The position numbers were made by a program, and so were the translations under genes. The notes under the pieces are model-generated. The model did not search any database. It had not been told where the DNA came from and saw only the letters and a list, made by a program, of their open reading frames with translations. This document shows, piece after piece, positions 10,578 to 24,904 of a DNA stretch of 38,334 nt. The number at the start of each line of letters is the position of its first letter. Within the stretch, counting starts at the first letter, position 1. The DNA comes from Gamarada debralockiae (lineage: Eukaryota > Ascomycota > Leotiomycetes > Helotiales > Hyphodiscaceae): the NCBI GenBank assembly GCA_002803225.1, contig NXFV01001924.1, positions 1-38,334 on the forward strand. The letters are read 5' to 3'.

Positions 10578-12333
10578 ATGCTCGGAATATTTGCGGGATT
10601 AGTTTTCACAGTATGCTATCGCACCCAGTTTCAATATCAGCACTGACCCTTACCCCGCAGTACCTACTCTACATTTTAAGGAAAGCAATCAACAATGTAT
10701 ACTTTCACCCGCTTTCAAAGTTCCCCGGCCCGAAGCTCTACGCAGCTTCCCCAATTCCGATTGCGTGGACGACGATATCTGGCACGTTAGGCTTCACGGT
10801 CAAAGACCTCAATGAGAAGTACGGGGAGGTCGTCCGGATCGCTCCTGATGAGCTGGCGTTCACGTCTGCATCGGCAGTGAGAGGTACGAAACACGCTCCA
10901 ACAGATTTCATTTGGCCGGTTCTGACTGTATCTAGATATATATACTAGACAACCAGCAACTGATTCTAGGCCCAGCCGGCCTGCCTTGCAGAAAAGCAGC
11001 AAAAACTACTTCGTTCCTCCAGGCGGAGTTCACAGGTATGCACGCACTCTCAATTTTCAGGAGGTTCAGACTCACTGTATTCGAACAGTATTGTCACCGT
11101 CAAAGATGATGCCGACCATAGTCGCTACCGCCGGCTCTTAAGCCACGCATTCTCTGACAAAGCTCTCCGAGAACAAGAACCCCTGATCAAGCAATATGTC
11201 GACCTATTCATCTCTCGCCTCCATGAAAACGCCAAAAACGGATCTCAGGACATGGTATCGTGGTTCAACTTCGTGACCTTCGATATCATCGGAGATCTTA
11301 CATTGGGCGAATCGTTCCACTGTCTTCAGGAATCGGCTCTGCATCCCTGGGTCTCGATCTTGTTTAGCTATCTCAAGATCTCCGCCTTTCTTGGCGCGAT
11401 TACCAATTTTCCTTTGCTGAAGAAAATCCTTATCCCGTTGATTCCGAAAAAGGTTACGGAACAGAGGAAGAAGCATTTTGAGTTTACTAAGGAAAAGGTT
11501 GAGAAGCGAATGGCTTCCGGGACTGAGCGTCCTGACTTTATGAGCAATGTTCTTCGACACAATGACAAGGAGGTAAGTGCTGTCACCGCAATTCATCAAA
11601 CCAGTGACGCTTAAGGAAATTTGTCAGACTGGTATGACGAAAGAGGAAATTATTCCGACATTCGCTATCCTCCTCGTCGCCGGGTCCGAAACAACCGCCA
11701 CGCTCCTCTCCGCCGCAATATTCTACCTGTGCAAAACTCCCGAAGTCCTCTCAACTCTCACGAATGAAATTCGCACCTCCTTCGCTAACGAAGACGAAAT
11801 CACCATTGTATCCGTCAACAAGCTTAAATATCAGCTTGCGGTTCTCGAAGAAGCGCTCAGGATCTTCCCGCCTGCTCCCAACGGCGGTCCGAGAGTCGTT
11901 CCTCCTGGAGGAGAAACCATTAGTGGAAAATGGGTGCCTGGCGGTACGACAGTTATGGTTCCATGGTATAGTGCCCATCGTCAGAAGGCCAACTGGAGAG
12001 ATCCCGACAGTTTCGTGCCGGAACGGTGGTTGGGGGATGAGAGATATAAAGCTGATAATAGGGGAGCTTTTGCACCATTCAGTGTTGGGCCTAGAAATTG
12101 CATTGGGCTGAAGTATGTTGCCAATTGTTTTGGGTTACTTCAAGGATGTTCTTTGCTGACAAGGAAATAGTTTGGCGTATGCCGAGATGAGGTTGATTCT
12201 GGCACGGCTGCCTTGGAATTTTGACCTGGAGCTAGATGAGAGGAGTAGGTGGTGGATGGACGAGATGAAGATATTTTTACTGTGGGAGAAGCGGCCACTG
12301 TTTGTTAAGTTGACTCCCGTTGTGCCGGGTTGA
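10578..12333 (+). CDS. Cytochrome P450 monooxygenase (P450-2), six exons
   Basis: Exons are 10578-10610, 10661-10883, 10936-11035, 11089-11572, 11628-12112 and 12171-12333, giving 495 residues. Introns are 50-58 bp with GT..AG ends, several with CTGAC-type branch sites. Exon 1 codes only 11 residues of the membrane anchor. An FPGPK hinge follows. The I-helix motif AGSETT is at about 298-303, ExxR (EALR) at 355-358, PERW at about 411, and the haem loop FSVGPRNCIG carries ligand Cys438. The 10936 acceptor adds about eight residues after D-I-Y compared with P450-1, so this junction is the least certain. It is the same family as P450-1, with shared first and last intron positions. Substrate unknown; it looks intact. 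Confidence 0.87.
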
Positions 12334-13394
12334 GAAGTGTTTGTGATGATTTATTTGAGTGAGTCGGGCCTACTTCAATGTTCACTTGGAATGGGGTTGC
12401 AAACGAGGTATCATTGCACCTTGACAGTTGCTATTTGAAAATCTGAAAAGTTACAGTTTGAGAACGATGTCTGAGCACAGAAATGAAAACTGTATTTCTC
12501 AACAGTAACTTACCACGTGACTGGCCACGAGTCCGAAGACATTGAAAGAAAAGGAGGCTGATTTGGAGGCTGTGGAGCAAGGACTTCGATATTTTGGTCC
12601 ATGGATTACTCCGATGATTGTTGTGGATAACTTGTTATTCGGATTATGATTTGCAGCATTCGGCATACCCGCCGCTGTTGGTAAATGAGAACGAAAGACT
12701 GTATGAGAACAGCAACGCCCACAACGCGATAATGGTACATATTCCTTTCCACGGTGACTTTGTATCTGTTTATGCCGTTTTCCTCTGTCCTCGACCTTCC
12801 TGACCTTGAGAAAATCTATCGATACGCTCGAACATCGACTTCCACCCTCACACGTGTTATCAACTTCATCTCCAAGCGCGCCCATCTCATGTATGTTTGA
12901 AAATAAGCAATTTCCTGCTGCCAAACAGCAAAAATCTTATACTCTCTCCACTATTCTATACTCAAAACTCACTTTTTCAACCCTCCTCTCAAAAACCTTT
13001 CTCAAAATTCGTTGACGTCCCTCCTGCGAACCAAAAGCAAAACCACTCTTCAACTGGGCCTTTCTTCTCCTTCAAAAGCAGTAGTTTCTTTTGCTTCTTT
13101 TTTTTGGCATGTTTAGGTTTTTGACGTGTAGGAGTTCGGCCGGAGATGGGAAACGAGCTCGAGCTTGTGGCTCGGTTTGATAGTGAGGTGTGGTGAGGTG
13201 AAATATGGTTTGTTGACCTGAAGACATGTCACATGTACACAGTTTGACCGGATCTCGATAGGTCGGGTAAGTAGGTAAACATATGAACAAAGGGAGGAGA
13301 AAGACATTCGCGCAACGCTCATTAGTGGAGCGAGGGGCAATTTGACGGTGGGATTCAAAGATCGGAATTGAAAAGTTATCGCGGTCGAAGATGT
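12334..13394. other. Convergent intergenic region
   Basis: The region lies between the 3' ends of P450-2 (+) and the glycosidase-like gene (-). It contains T-rich and C/T-rich runs at 12930-13110. The ORFs on either strand are short, overlapping and featureless. Confidence 0.5.
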
Positions 13395-15594
13395 TCATAG
13401 AGATGGTAAGAACCCTTCAACGTTCACTTTCCAGCCCTCCGGAAACTGCGGACCAGGCGTTCCATCCCATCCACCCGCCAACATCGCAACCGCCAGCAGC
13501 AAACTACTCCCACCTGGAAAATAAGGTGTCGGGACTCTCGCACCACCAATCGGCATCCCGACATCATCAAACTGGAAACTAGCATCAAGCAAATACCCAA
13601 TTGCCTGTTCCTTGTTTCCCAGCCTAGCCGAGTTCATCGCCAACATTGGAAAATCCCACCCATAGGAATAAGGGAAGTCCCAGATCTCCGCGACCTTGGC
13701 GGCTGTATTCTGCATGATCGTGAGATTAAAGCCCGGAGTTGGAGGCAGCAGACCATAGATTCCTGTCATGGCCGGATGGTCTTGGTATGTTGTTGACTCG
13801 ATCCACATGTTGGGGATGCCTTCGTAGACGGCGTAGGTCTCGTTGATGATTGGCAGGGGGGCCAGGTTCTGTGATACATGGGTCCAGTTCGAGGGGACGG
13901 GAAGATTTTGGCGTTTCTTCCATTCTGCTGCAATATTGAGGCCGAATCTCCAGTAGGCGAGTTCGAAGGTCGGGTTTATGGTGCTGTTCGGAGCCGTATT
14001 CTCGGAGACGGGATACATAGGTGGTCCGAGGTCATACACACCTGGCCGTATCATTAGTATGTCGGCTCTCAACGAAGTCGAGAAACGTACCAGTAGAAGT
14101 ATTCCACCAAGCGAAGCTGGCCATAAACTCCGCGCTCTCCGTCAAAACCTCATCCCACTTCTGCAGCGTCTGTTGGTTCGGAAATGCACGGTACTCCAAC
14201 TCCGCGAAGTAAAACGGGTGCGGTTGCTGCCAAATCAACAAACTGTTGATCTCTCCTGGCGCACTCCTTCCTGTTGGGTCGCTCATTTTGCCCCATCTCG
14301 CGCCAGCATAACCCTGTTCTTGCGCTCTTTGCAGCGAGGTAGGCAAGAATCGCTCATACAAACCAGGTAACGTGCGATCAAGTAACGACCACTTTCCCCA
14401 GCGTGCCCAATGCACCAAGTGCCAAAGAACCATCTCCATGTGGAATTTGCCGTACCATCCATTGTTCACTGGCCCGGATTCTTGGGGCGAGTCGTGGCCG
14501 GCCTCATTCACGGCGAGGAGATACTGCGAGAGGATGATTCGTCGTTGGAGCTCCGTTGCGTTTGGGGAAGACGTGGGAGTTAGGTCGACGAATGCGCCAC
14601 TTTCCCAGTACGAGGCCCACCAATTGGTTGAGGAAGTTTCGATTGCTTTTGCGTCGAAGTTGTCCTGTATAGGGGTTGGCGAGAAGTTGATTGTGAGATC
14701 GAGCCTGGAACTACCATGTGGTTCTGGTTGAAGGACATATCGATGACTCGAGTTCAATGGCCCTGACATGGATGCAGCTCCATCCCAACGAATGGAAGTG
14801 AAGTACGTCATTGCATCCATCTTATGAGTAACTTGGGCTTCTTGGCCACTCTGTTGGAGAGTCGTAGTGTGCAAAGAAACATTATTCCAAATGCCCACGA
14901 ATGGATCGTCGAACTTATTCGCATCTGGATACGGATAATCGAAAAGGATCCCCAGCTGCCCACTTTCTATCAAGACCGATTGGACCTGTATGGCCACGGT
15001 ATCAGAATTCGGGTCAACGTTCGTTTGCACCTTGACTTGAGACCCTTGGAACATGAATTGGGAGGATATCGTCCCGGAGTAGAGGTCGAGAGTTTGTGAT
15101 CTATTGAAAAGATCTGCTTCAGAGACATTCGAATCATTGAAGTAGAGACCAACACGACCGAGGTTAATCCTTTGCGGATTTTGGATCAGCCAGTTGGAAA
15201 TCAGGGGCTCGGCTGGGTTGGGCTGATCATAGTTCACGAGTCGGCCGTGAGTCCACCTGGAGAGCATCAGCAATTTCACTCGCAAAAACTTGGGATATCT
15301 CACATACCAATCTAGTCCCGTGAAGTCTTCAGGTGAAGTTTGTCCTGCAGCCGTGGGCAGAGAGAAGTTGTGCCAGCCCCACGATGAAAGGATCCCATAT
15401 GGAAGAAATGTTTGAAGCCCCGTGATGTCTGCGCCAAATGCAAAGTTTCCATTTCCGACTTGCATAGGGGTTGAATTTGAGCTCGCATAGCGTGTTGGAT
15501 TGAATTGGCTGACAACTTGCTCGCGATTGATCTTTGACTCAGCTGGAGTCAGCCAGCATGTGACTGCAAGCACTGACGCACACGATACCCTCAT
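13395..15594 (-). CDS. Secreted six-hairpin glycosidase-like protein
   Basis: Exons are 15594-15308, 15256-14091 and 14041-13395, giving 699 residues. The first intron (51 bp, GTATGT..CTCCAG) has no stop and would be missed by a plain ORF; removing it restores an L-D-W-W-T-H-G run. The second intron (49 bp) carries a TACTAAT branch site. A signal peptide of about 19 residues opens the protein, followed by a Q-V-G-N-G-N-F-A-F-G motif common near the start of GH65/GH95-like enzymes. The later WYGKFHMEMVLWHLVHW segment and the helical C-terminal half (FPYSYGWDFPM) fit an (alpha/alpha)6 barrel. Many N-x-S/T sites suit a secreted protein. It probably acts on a plant or fungal polysaccharide; the exact substrate and GH family cannot be fixed from sequence alone. 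Confidence 0.8.
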
Positions 15595-16332
15595 GGTTTC
15601 AAATGGTGAACTCTTTTTGGCCTTGTGGGAAACACCGATTAATCACAATATAAATTTCTTCTAGCATTTTTCATTTAAGATTTGATGGGGAATGATGCTC
15701 TGCCACGGATAAATATGTCCGCTGCGACCAAGAACGATGATACTCGAGTAACAGAATAGCCTCAAACGCTCATCCATATTATTTCTAGGAAGCAAAGGAA
15801 AGTTCCACTTGGTGAAGATCACTGCTGTTTCCCCATGGGAAATTTTACCGGACTCGGGTTTTTCGGTGCAATCGATACCAAAGGGAAGGATAACACTTCG
15901 AGAGGAAGATGCGGGGTACGCGGGGTTATGTGAAGACTTCGCTCTATAGCACGCAAATAGCCTGAAATCAAGTGGGATTTCAATATTTGTGCACTTCGTC
16001 TGAACGGTCATTTCCAAGTCGACGATTGATGAAAATCTCATCCATTTTTGCCTAGACAACCAAAGAGACGCTTTTTTGACGCTAAGCAGAAATAAAACGA
16101 ACCCTCCCCCACACCCCAAAACTACTCCGTAGCAATGCACCTCTTTCGGCCTAACCTTACAAGCAACGTTGGAAAGCCAGCGGAGGCCTCGACTGAGGAT
16201 CCCGCAAGATATTCGTAATGAGAACCTGAAACCTCCCATGCGCTGCCAGAAGAAATGAAAATGCAGAGACTGAGTCGCTAAGAAACTCCACAATTTAGCT
16301 CATTCGACCACGAATTTCCAGCCAGAAGACAC
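15595..16332. other. Intergenic region upstream of the glycosidase-like gene
   Basis: A 210-codon minus-strand ORF (16293-15661) lies here, but its composition (Cys, Trp, Phe and Arg scattered, no domain) looks like chance. It begins inside the 3' part of the neighbouring gene's flank. I see no supported gene. Confidence 0.45.
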
Positions 16333-16786
16333 TTAGTTGGGCTTCGCGAGCTTCTCAACGTAGTCGGTGATGGTGGAGGAGACGCCAGAGGTGTGGGTGG
16401 CAGTGCTATTGACGGTAATTTTGCCCTGAGCTGCCTCAAGAGCAGCAATATTGGGCTGCACATTGTACGCATTGATCTCGGTGATGCAGATGGGAGCAAG
16501 GGCCGTTCATGGTGATGGTCTCATCGGCGTTCACTGTGAGGGTCGGGGATTGGTGGGAGAGGCTCACGCATTCGGCGAACAGAGATTGGAATTGAGCGTC
16601 GGATGCTGCGTCGCGTCTGTTCACGAAGTCCCTATTGACAAAGGCGGCAAAATCGCGCTTTTGGCTGCCCCCAGAAAAACTCCCAATCACATTTGCTGCC
16701 ACGCCAGCAGCGACCTTTGCAGCGAAGGCTGGTTGGATGGCACCGAAAGCGAGGAGGGAGAGAGCGGCACATGTGAATGAAACCAT
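16333..16786 (-). CDS. Small secreted protein, split by a one-base frameshift
   Basis: The first frame (from 16786) starts with a clear signal peptide (MVSFTCAALSLLAFG, cleavage near A-F-A-A) and continues about 95 residues to T-I-T-M-N-G. It then loses sense and stops at 16436. From the same point a frame one base over gives a good continuation (L-A-P-I-C-I-T-E-I-N, later E-K-L-A-K-P-N) ending at a TAA at 16333-16335. No GT donor lies at the junction, so an intron does not explain it. One extra base near 16500-16502 does. The product would be about 150 residues with few Cys. The family is not recognised; a secreted, possibly wall-associated or effector-like role is only inference. The gene is either a recent pseudogene or carries a sequence error. 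Confidence 0.6.
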
Positions 16787-17968
16787 TTTTGCTGATTGGA
16801 AAGTTCTTGAAGACTTGGGTTGTTCAATGGAAAGATGGATTGAGATGACGCTGTTGAGATGATGACATTGTGCTGTGATGATAAGAGAATTCGAGAGAGT
16901 TCTTCGACAGGTACTTATTCTTCGTTCTCACTAAGCACTCCGAGTGTAAGAATCTGAACGATCAGTACAGCTTCAAAATACTATCATTGATCTTGGTACT
17001 TGGGATTAGGCCATCCTTGTTCCTGGACGACCTTCCAATGGAGGTGAGCTGTGCGCTTGTACGAGACCCTGGGCAGCTGCAGAGGTCACATGACCGTAGG
17101 ATAGACCTGATAACTTGGTTGTCTAAGTCCAAAATGCAGCTTCGGCGTAATCGTACACTCGTTTGTTCAGAATAGACCTCATTGGGGGCAGTAGCTTCCA
17201 AATCCATGAGATCCTTGGACGTGACTTGGAATCCGAAATATTATGCTGCATGTCTCAGTCCTGGCCAAGACGGTACCTCAGACTTGATAGAGCATCAAAG
17301 GGGAAAATAGAACTATCCTGTGATGTTTGTTGTAACATTGCCACTCCTCATGATTTGCACGTCCAGCGGCGCCTCACTTGGCAGGGCGGCGGGGCCAGGC
17401 GGAGTGAAACAAGCTTCCATAATTTTGGGGACTTGGCGTGGGATTTCTAAGACCCGAATAATGTAGAAGTCAAGAATGACCGGAGGCAAATATTGATGCG
17501 ATTCCCAAATTTTCTGCCTCATATGGAGGGGAAGAAGTCAAGGAGACGTGTTGAGGTGTTGCGAAAGTTTGGCAGTCCGCTAGCAACGAATCTGACTAAG
17601 CAACTTTTGCGTTGAAATGATATGGCAAGCGAGAGGCACACCCGCCTTTCAAGACCGCAACGCGTTCCAGGCAGTTTGAGGAACTCTTTACCAGGCCACT
17701 TACTCTTCTGACGACTCTCCTTAGTTCGATTTCCGATCCCAACAAAGGTACCTGTATCCCGACGTCATTCCATGGAGACTCCATTGACTAAGCAGATCCG
17801 TGATGCATCAACAATCAAGCCGACGGGGACGGGCATCTTTTGAACCCAACTCCGACGGCTTCTCACCAAATACCAATCCGACTGCCCTAGAACACAATTA
17901 CAACCCCAATCCACAACTTCTTTCGCGACTGAGTTTTCCCTTCTCAATCCGTGTCCGAGTTCCTGTTC
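16787..17968. other. Divergent intergenic region
   Basis: The region lies between the small secreted protein gene (-) and the Zn2Cys6 gene (+) and probably holds both promoters. The ORFs at 16962-17784 are short, overlapping and without domains. Confidence 0.5.
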
Positions 17969-20150
17969 ATGAGCATGGCAGACCCGGATTCTGCATCCGT
18001 TGCAAAAGCGTGCAGTAATTGCGCCCGGGCCAAGGCAAAATGTGATTGGACGACACCGCACACCAGATGTCACAGGTACTGTGCTGCCATTCTCTCACCA
18101 CGTGTTCCACGACTGATACCTTTGGTAGATGTGCTCGCCTGAGCAAGGAGTGCACACCGCAAGAATCAATACGAAAGCGGAAGGCTCCGAAGATCAGGCG
18201 AGTTTCGTATCTCGATGCTCCGCAGCAAACTAACTCGAATTCAGGCGTGCAGTTCAAATTGCTCAACTAGAGGAGAAAGTTAACAGCTTGTTGTCTGTTG
18301 TTGGTACTGCCCAGCAAACACCCGCCCAGCAGCCTTCCAGCGACCCACCCTCTCACACATCTTCGACTGTTTCGGCATCAGCACTTTCGGACGACTGTGG
18401 TTCCACTTCCCATCATAACCCCGCTCGCCTATCGAGTAAACCAGTCCTGAATGGCCTACCGCTCGGTTTACCAAGTCTTCTAACAGTTGATTTTGGAATG
18501 GATAACCCCGGAATGTTGGTCAAAGATCCAGATGCATTGTTGTCCATCTTTCAGACTCGACTGGCTTCCCAAGTTCCATTCGTTGTCATTCCTCCAAACA
18601 TGACGGCCGAAACCCTTCACAAAGAGAAGCCGTTCGTTTACATGGTAGTAATGATGGCTGCTTCGTACGAAGATACTGGCACCCAGTTGGTGCTTGTGAA
18701 GAAAATATTTAGAACATATCGCAGAGCGGTTGATTCTACGCGGGGATAAAAGCATGGACCTGCTTCAGGGGCTTCTCATTTACATCTGCTGGTTTGTGTA
18801 TCTTTCCCACTCCAAGGCTCATCGTGCTGAAAGTTGCATAGGTATCATTTCTTCCTCCCTATCAATCACCAACTCAACCACATACTCTCGCTTATATCAG
18901 CACTTTTTGTTGATCTGGGCCTGAAAAGAGTGTCTGCTGAGAATGAAGTAAACGAAGCGTTCATCCAAATAACCCGAAGAACTCAAGGACACACATTGCA
19001 AGCCAAGCAATTGACCACCGATGAGAAAAGAGCAGTCCTTGGTTGCTATTACATCTCTTCGTGCTTGACTTTGTCGTTTTCAAGGATGGACAGTCTGCGC
19101 TTCACGCCTTACGTTGAAGAATGTTGTAAATCCATCGCACAAGGAGGGGAGTACGAAACTGATGCCAATCTCTCTTGCTTAATGAAGCTGCAGTCTCTCG
19201 TTGAGAAGCAACGGCTCAGCGGTCTCTGGGAAAGCCTCGATGCGCAACATTCTGATACACACAGAGCTCCTGTCGCGATGTTGGTGAAGTCCTGTCAGAT
19301 AGACCTCCAAAATTTCAAGAACTCTTTATCGAACAATCAGCTATTCAATCGTAAGATTGCAGGTCCACTATTACCATCAGGATAGAGGCTGATCAATCAA
19401 CTAGCTTTCTTCGTCATGAATTATTACTCGGCAGGGATCCATCTCTACGAAGTATGTTTCAAAATGTCTCCGTCGACAGGTATTGACTACAGCATGGAAA
19501 GTCTTCATCTGGTGGACATTATTTATGCCTGCTTTGTGGCAACACAGTCATTTTTCGACATGCTTCTTTCCGTCCCAGCTCCACAATACTGCACTTTCTC
19601 TATCATCAACATTGGGCAGATGTTTCATGCTCTGGGAGCACTTTACAAACTCTCTGTCTTTGATGTTGCCGGCGTAGGTCATAACGGGGCTCTTTGTCTC
19701 CCATCCCCCATTTGAGCTCCGTCTGCTCCAAATACTTCCTAGACAGGAAATTTCCCTCTCTTTTTATCCTGAAACAATCTCAAATAGGAAATTACTGACT
19801 CCCCCGTTTTGTAGTGGGACGTGAGTAAAGTGCGGAAGACCCTCGACCTTTCTAGCGTCTTGAACCAAATTTCCGTGTGTGGAGAGCAAGCTGGGAACTC
19901 GTGGGGTCCAAGAGAGGCAGATAATCCCTGGTTCTTTTGTGGTCGGAAACTCAAGACGTTGCAGGCATGGTGGGATGCGAAGTTGGCACAGGAGGCGGAA
20001 GTAAATTCGAATTCTGGAATGGTTCAGGATGGCACATTTGACGACCTTCAAGCGATGATCAATTGTGATTCTAGACGACAATTTATGGAAATGAGTGAGC
20101 GATTACATGATTTTTCGAAATACGATATCATTTTCAAGGCAGATGCATAG
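17969..20150 (+). CDS. Zn(II)2Cys6 transcription factor, interrupted by a frameshift
   Basis: Exons are 17969-18075, 18129-18197, 18245-18791, 18842-19350, 19405-19673 and 19815-20150, about 612 residues if the break is ignored. The N-terminus has a perfect C-x2-C-x6-C-x8-C-x2-C-x6-C zinc cluster (Cys15 to Cys44), then a basic linker (IRKRKAPKIRR) and a short coiled coil (AQLEEKVNSLL), the usual DNA-binding and dimerisation layout. The rest matches the middle-homology/regulatory region of fungal regulators (e.g. GDKSMDLLQGLLIYICW). The second intron appears to be GC-AG. Near 18715-18720 the frame shifts: the upstream frame stops at 18747-18749, while the I-A-E-R-L-I-L-R-G-D block is in another frame. 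Summed exon length confirms a net -2 (or +1). A second ATG at 17975 has the better start context. Possible targets include the neighbouring secreted-protein genes, but this is only proximity. Confidence 0.75.
18198..18244 (+). other. Probable GC-AG intron in the Zn2Cys6 gene
   Basis: The only splice joining the basic linker to the coiled-coil frame is AG|GCGAGT ... TTCAG|G, 47 bp, with an ACTAAC branch site 16 bases before the acceptor. GT donors in reach give the wrong phase. GC-AG introns are a known minor class in fungi. Confidence 0.6.
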
Positions 20151-20436
20151 AAGTTTGGTACCGACAGCGCTAGTTCGTCTCGCTCGAGTCAATCTACCAG
20201 TTCAAACAGTAATGGCCGGTTGACTCAACTGTTAGGTTCTATTGACTCACTCATCTGACTATATAGACTGGTCAGGAAAATATCTTTTGGGATTTTCCTT
20301 CCTCTCCATCATCACCACTTTCATCTGCTCGAGTAAAACACACTTCGATTTTCATCCACGCCAATTCAACAAGACAATACTCCCAGCAGCCCATAACTCT
20401 CTCCAAAGCCATCGGAATTCAATTAAAGCCTTCGAC

Positions 20437-21681
20437 ATGGCAGACATTCCAGGAACTATAGTTCGAAAGCGGAAATACCGCGCGAATATGAGCGACAGTT
20501 CTCTGGACAATTCCCAAAAAGAAATCCTCGAAATAAAGGGACGTGGATATATCAGCCCTAATACAAAGGGATTCTTGGAGGGTATGCTTGAAAACTTCCA
20601 GGGATTGAAACAGATGAAGAAAGGAGATCGCAATTACGAAAAGGAGCAGATTACGCTGCTGAGATCAGATGGGTTCTTTTGCGCCCGCTTCGAAAAGGAC
20701 GCCGAAAAGGACGCCAAGTACGAAAAAGTACTGTTGAAATTCCGAAAATTAACTGCGGACAATATTCTATTACACTACGGCGATTACTACAAGGGAAATC
20801 TTTACGAGATGAAGAAGCATGCTAGGGAAAAGGGAAAGGAGCATGCCAGGGGAAAGGGAAAGAAGCATGCCAGTGAAAAGGAAAAGGAGCTAGCCAGGGA
20901 AAAGGAAGAGGAGCGATTACACGCCAAGAATCAAACTCAAAAGAGCTGGAAGGAAATTTCAGCAGAGCTTGATAGGGAGAGAAAAGAGGAGGCAGAGTGG
21001 TACGAAAATGGAATGCGACTCTCACCTCCAAAAAATCCAACGACAAAGCTGGTCACTGAACTGGCCGGATTGGCAAACATGTCTTTTGTGGACGCAACTT
21101 TTCAAATCAAGGAATATGCGAAGAGATGCGACGTCGCTCATAGCAGTATCGATGAAGCAATTGCACGAAACGCAATACATACTGTTGCCGAGATCATAAC
21201 AAGAGACAGGCTCGCAATCGAAAATGGCATCTTGCCGCCGGAAATGGAGGGAATGAAGGAGGCCATGTTATCGGCGTTAACGATCTTCGAAAAACGATTT
21301 TTCAAGGTCATCAGTACAGGCGAAGACCCAGAAACTGGCTTGATCAAAGTGGAGTATTTCGAAATGTCGGAGGAGTATTTCAAGCGACGTGCGATGGAAG
21401 AAAAAGCTCGAGCAAAGAAGGAGGCTCAAGAGCTGAAGTTGGAAGAATGCAAAGCCATACTCAAAAAAGCACAAACCTCCGACTCAATCGACCCTGAACT
21501 AATGGACGCGAAGGATAAGCTTCAAGAGGCGTTTCGTGACAGAGAAAGATTACACACAATTTCGAAGACAGTACAGGAGGCATCCTCCAATGCGCAGGCG
21601 GCATTCTCGAGTGCAGACGAAACTTTAAAGGAGAGGGCTATGAATTGTCAGAAGATTGCGGAAAAGTTGGAGCGACGATGA
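20437..21681 (+). CDS. Charged coiled-coil protein of unknown function
   Basis: A single-exon gene of 414 residues starts at the first in-frame ATG (20437, G at -3 and +4). The open frame runs further upstream but has no ATG. The protein is rich in Lys and Glu: four tandem octapeptides of H-A-R-E-K-G-K-E type lie at about residues 128-159, followed by a globular-looking middle (T-K-L-V-T-E-L-A-G-L-A-N onward) and a long C-terminal coiled coil from about residue 315 (R-A-M-E-E-K-A-R-A-K-K-E and on). There is no signal peptide, membrane segment or catalytic motif. Local composition agrees with a real, intracellular, perhaps scaffold-like protein, but I do not recognise a family. It is convergent with arg5,6. 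Confidence 0.7.
   Translation: MADIPGTIVRKRKYRANMSDSSLDNSQKEILEIKGRGYISPNTKGFLEGMLENFQGLKQMKKGDRNYEKEQITLLRSDGFFCARFEKDAEKDAKYEKVLLKFRKLTADNILLHYGDYYKGNLYEMKKHAREKGKEHARGKGKKHASEKEKELAREKEEERLHAKNQTQKSWKEISAELDRERKEEAEWYENGMRLSPPKNPTTKLVTELAGLANMSFVDATFQIKEYAKRCDVAHSSIDEAIARNAIHTVAEIITRDRLAIENGILPPEMEGMKEAMLSALTIFEKRFFKVISTGEDPETGLIKVEYFEMSEEYFKRRAMEEKARAKKEAQELKLEECKAILKKAQTSDSIDPELMDAKDKLQEAFRDRERLHTISKTVQEASSNAQAAFSSADETLKERAMNCQKIAEKLERR
20818..20913 (+). repeat. 24-bp in-frame tandem repeat, four units
   Basis: Units start at 20818, 20842, 20866 and 20890 and encode related octapeptides (consensus H-A-R-E-K-G-K-E). The frame is kept throughout, so copy number could vary without breaking the coiled-coil gene. 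Confidence 0.9.
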
Positions 21682-22009
21682 TGCGATACAAATTCTTTTT
21701 TTAGACGGGCGGAGCATAGATATTGCTCTTTGTGTACATAGACTCTACTCGCTGCTGCGAGGTTTCTTGGCGTGGTGGGGTACGCTTCCATAACTTCTCC
21801 TGAATCCTGACTGTCCTCCACCTTCAGGTTACACAGGGAGAAGACGGCGCCTTTATTCAATATGTTTATTCTTTATGTCCAACCATCGCTTGCGTATTTA
21901 CAAATCATCTCGTACGCTCGTTTTTCTTCGCTCCTTCATAAAAAAAGAAAGGAAAAAGAAAAAAGAAAAAAAAACTTTTTTTAACCCCTAATGACGGATG
22001 ATCTTCCTT

Positions 22010-24841
<2,832 letters not shown>

Positions 24842-24897
24842 TCAAATTCCCAAGCAGGAACCTGTGCGCGTTTATCTCATGAAAGGCGGGGGATAGA

Positions 24898-24904
24898 TGA
24901 GTCG
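24898..24904. promoter_or_regulatory. Candidate Gcn4/CPC1-type site upstream of arg5,6
   Basis: TGAGTCG differs by one base from the general amino-acid-control consensus TGASTCA. It lies about 140 bases upstream of the arg5,6 start, where cross-pathway control sites are expected for arginine genes. An inverted CCAAT box (ATTGG) is nearby at about 24947. The match is imperfect. Confidence 0.3.

Noticed and set aside
1473..12333. A complete secondary-metabolite cluster
   Set aside because: No PKS, NRPS, terpene cyclase, prenyltransferase or transporter is present; only the P450 pair is suggestive.
15661..16293. 210-codon minus-strand ORF
   Set aside because: Long but with random-looking composition, no domain, no splice context, and wedged between two better genes; treated as chance.
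16333..16786. Hydrophobin or classic Cys-rich effector
   Set aside because: The protein has too few Cys and no eight-Cys pattern.
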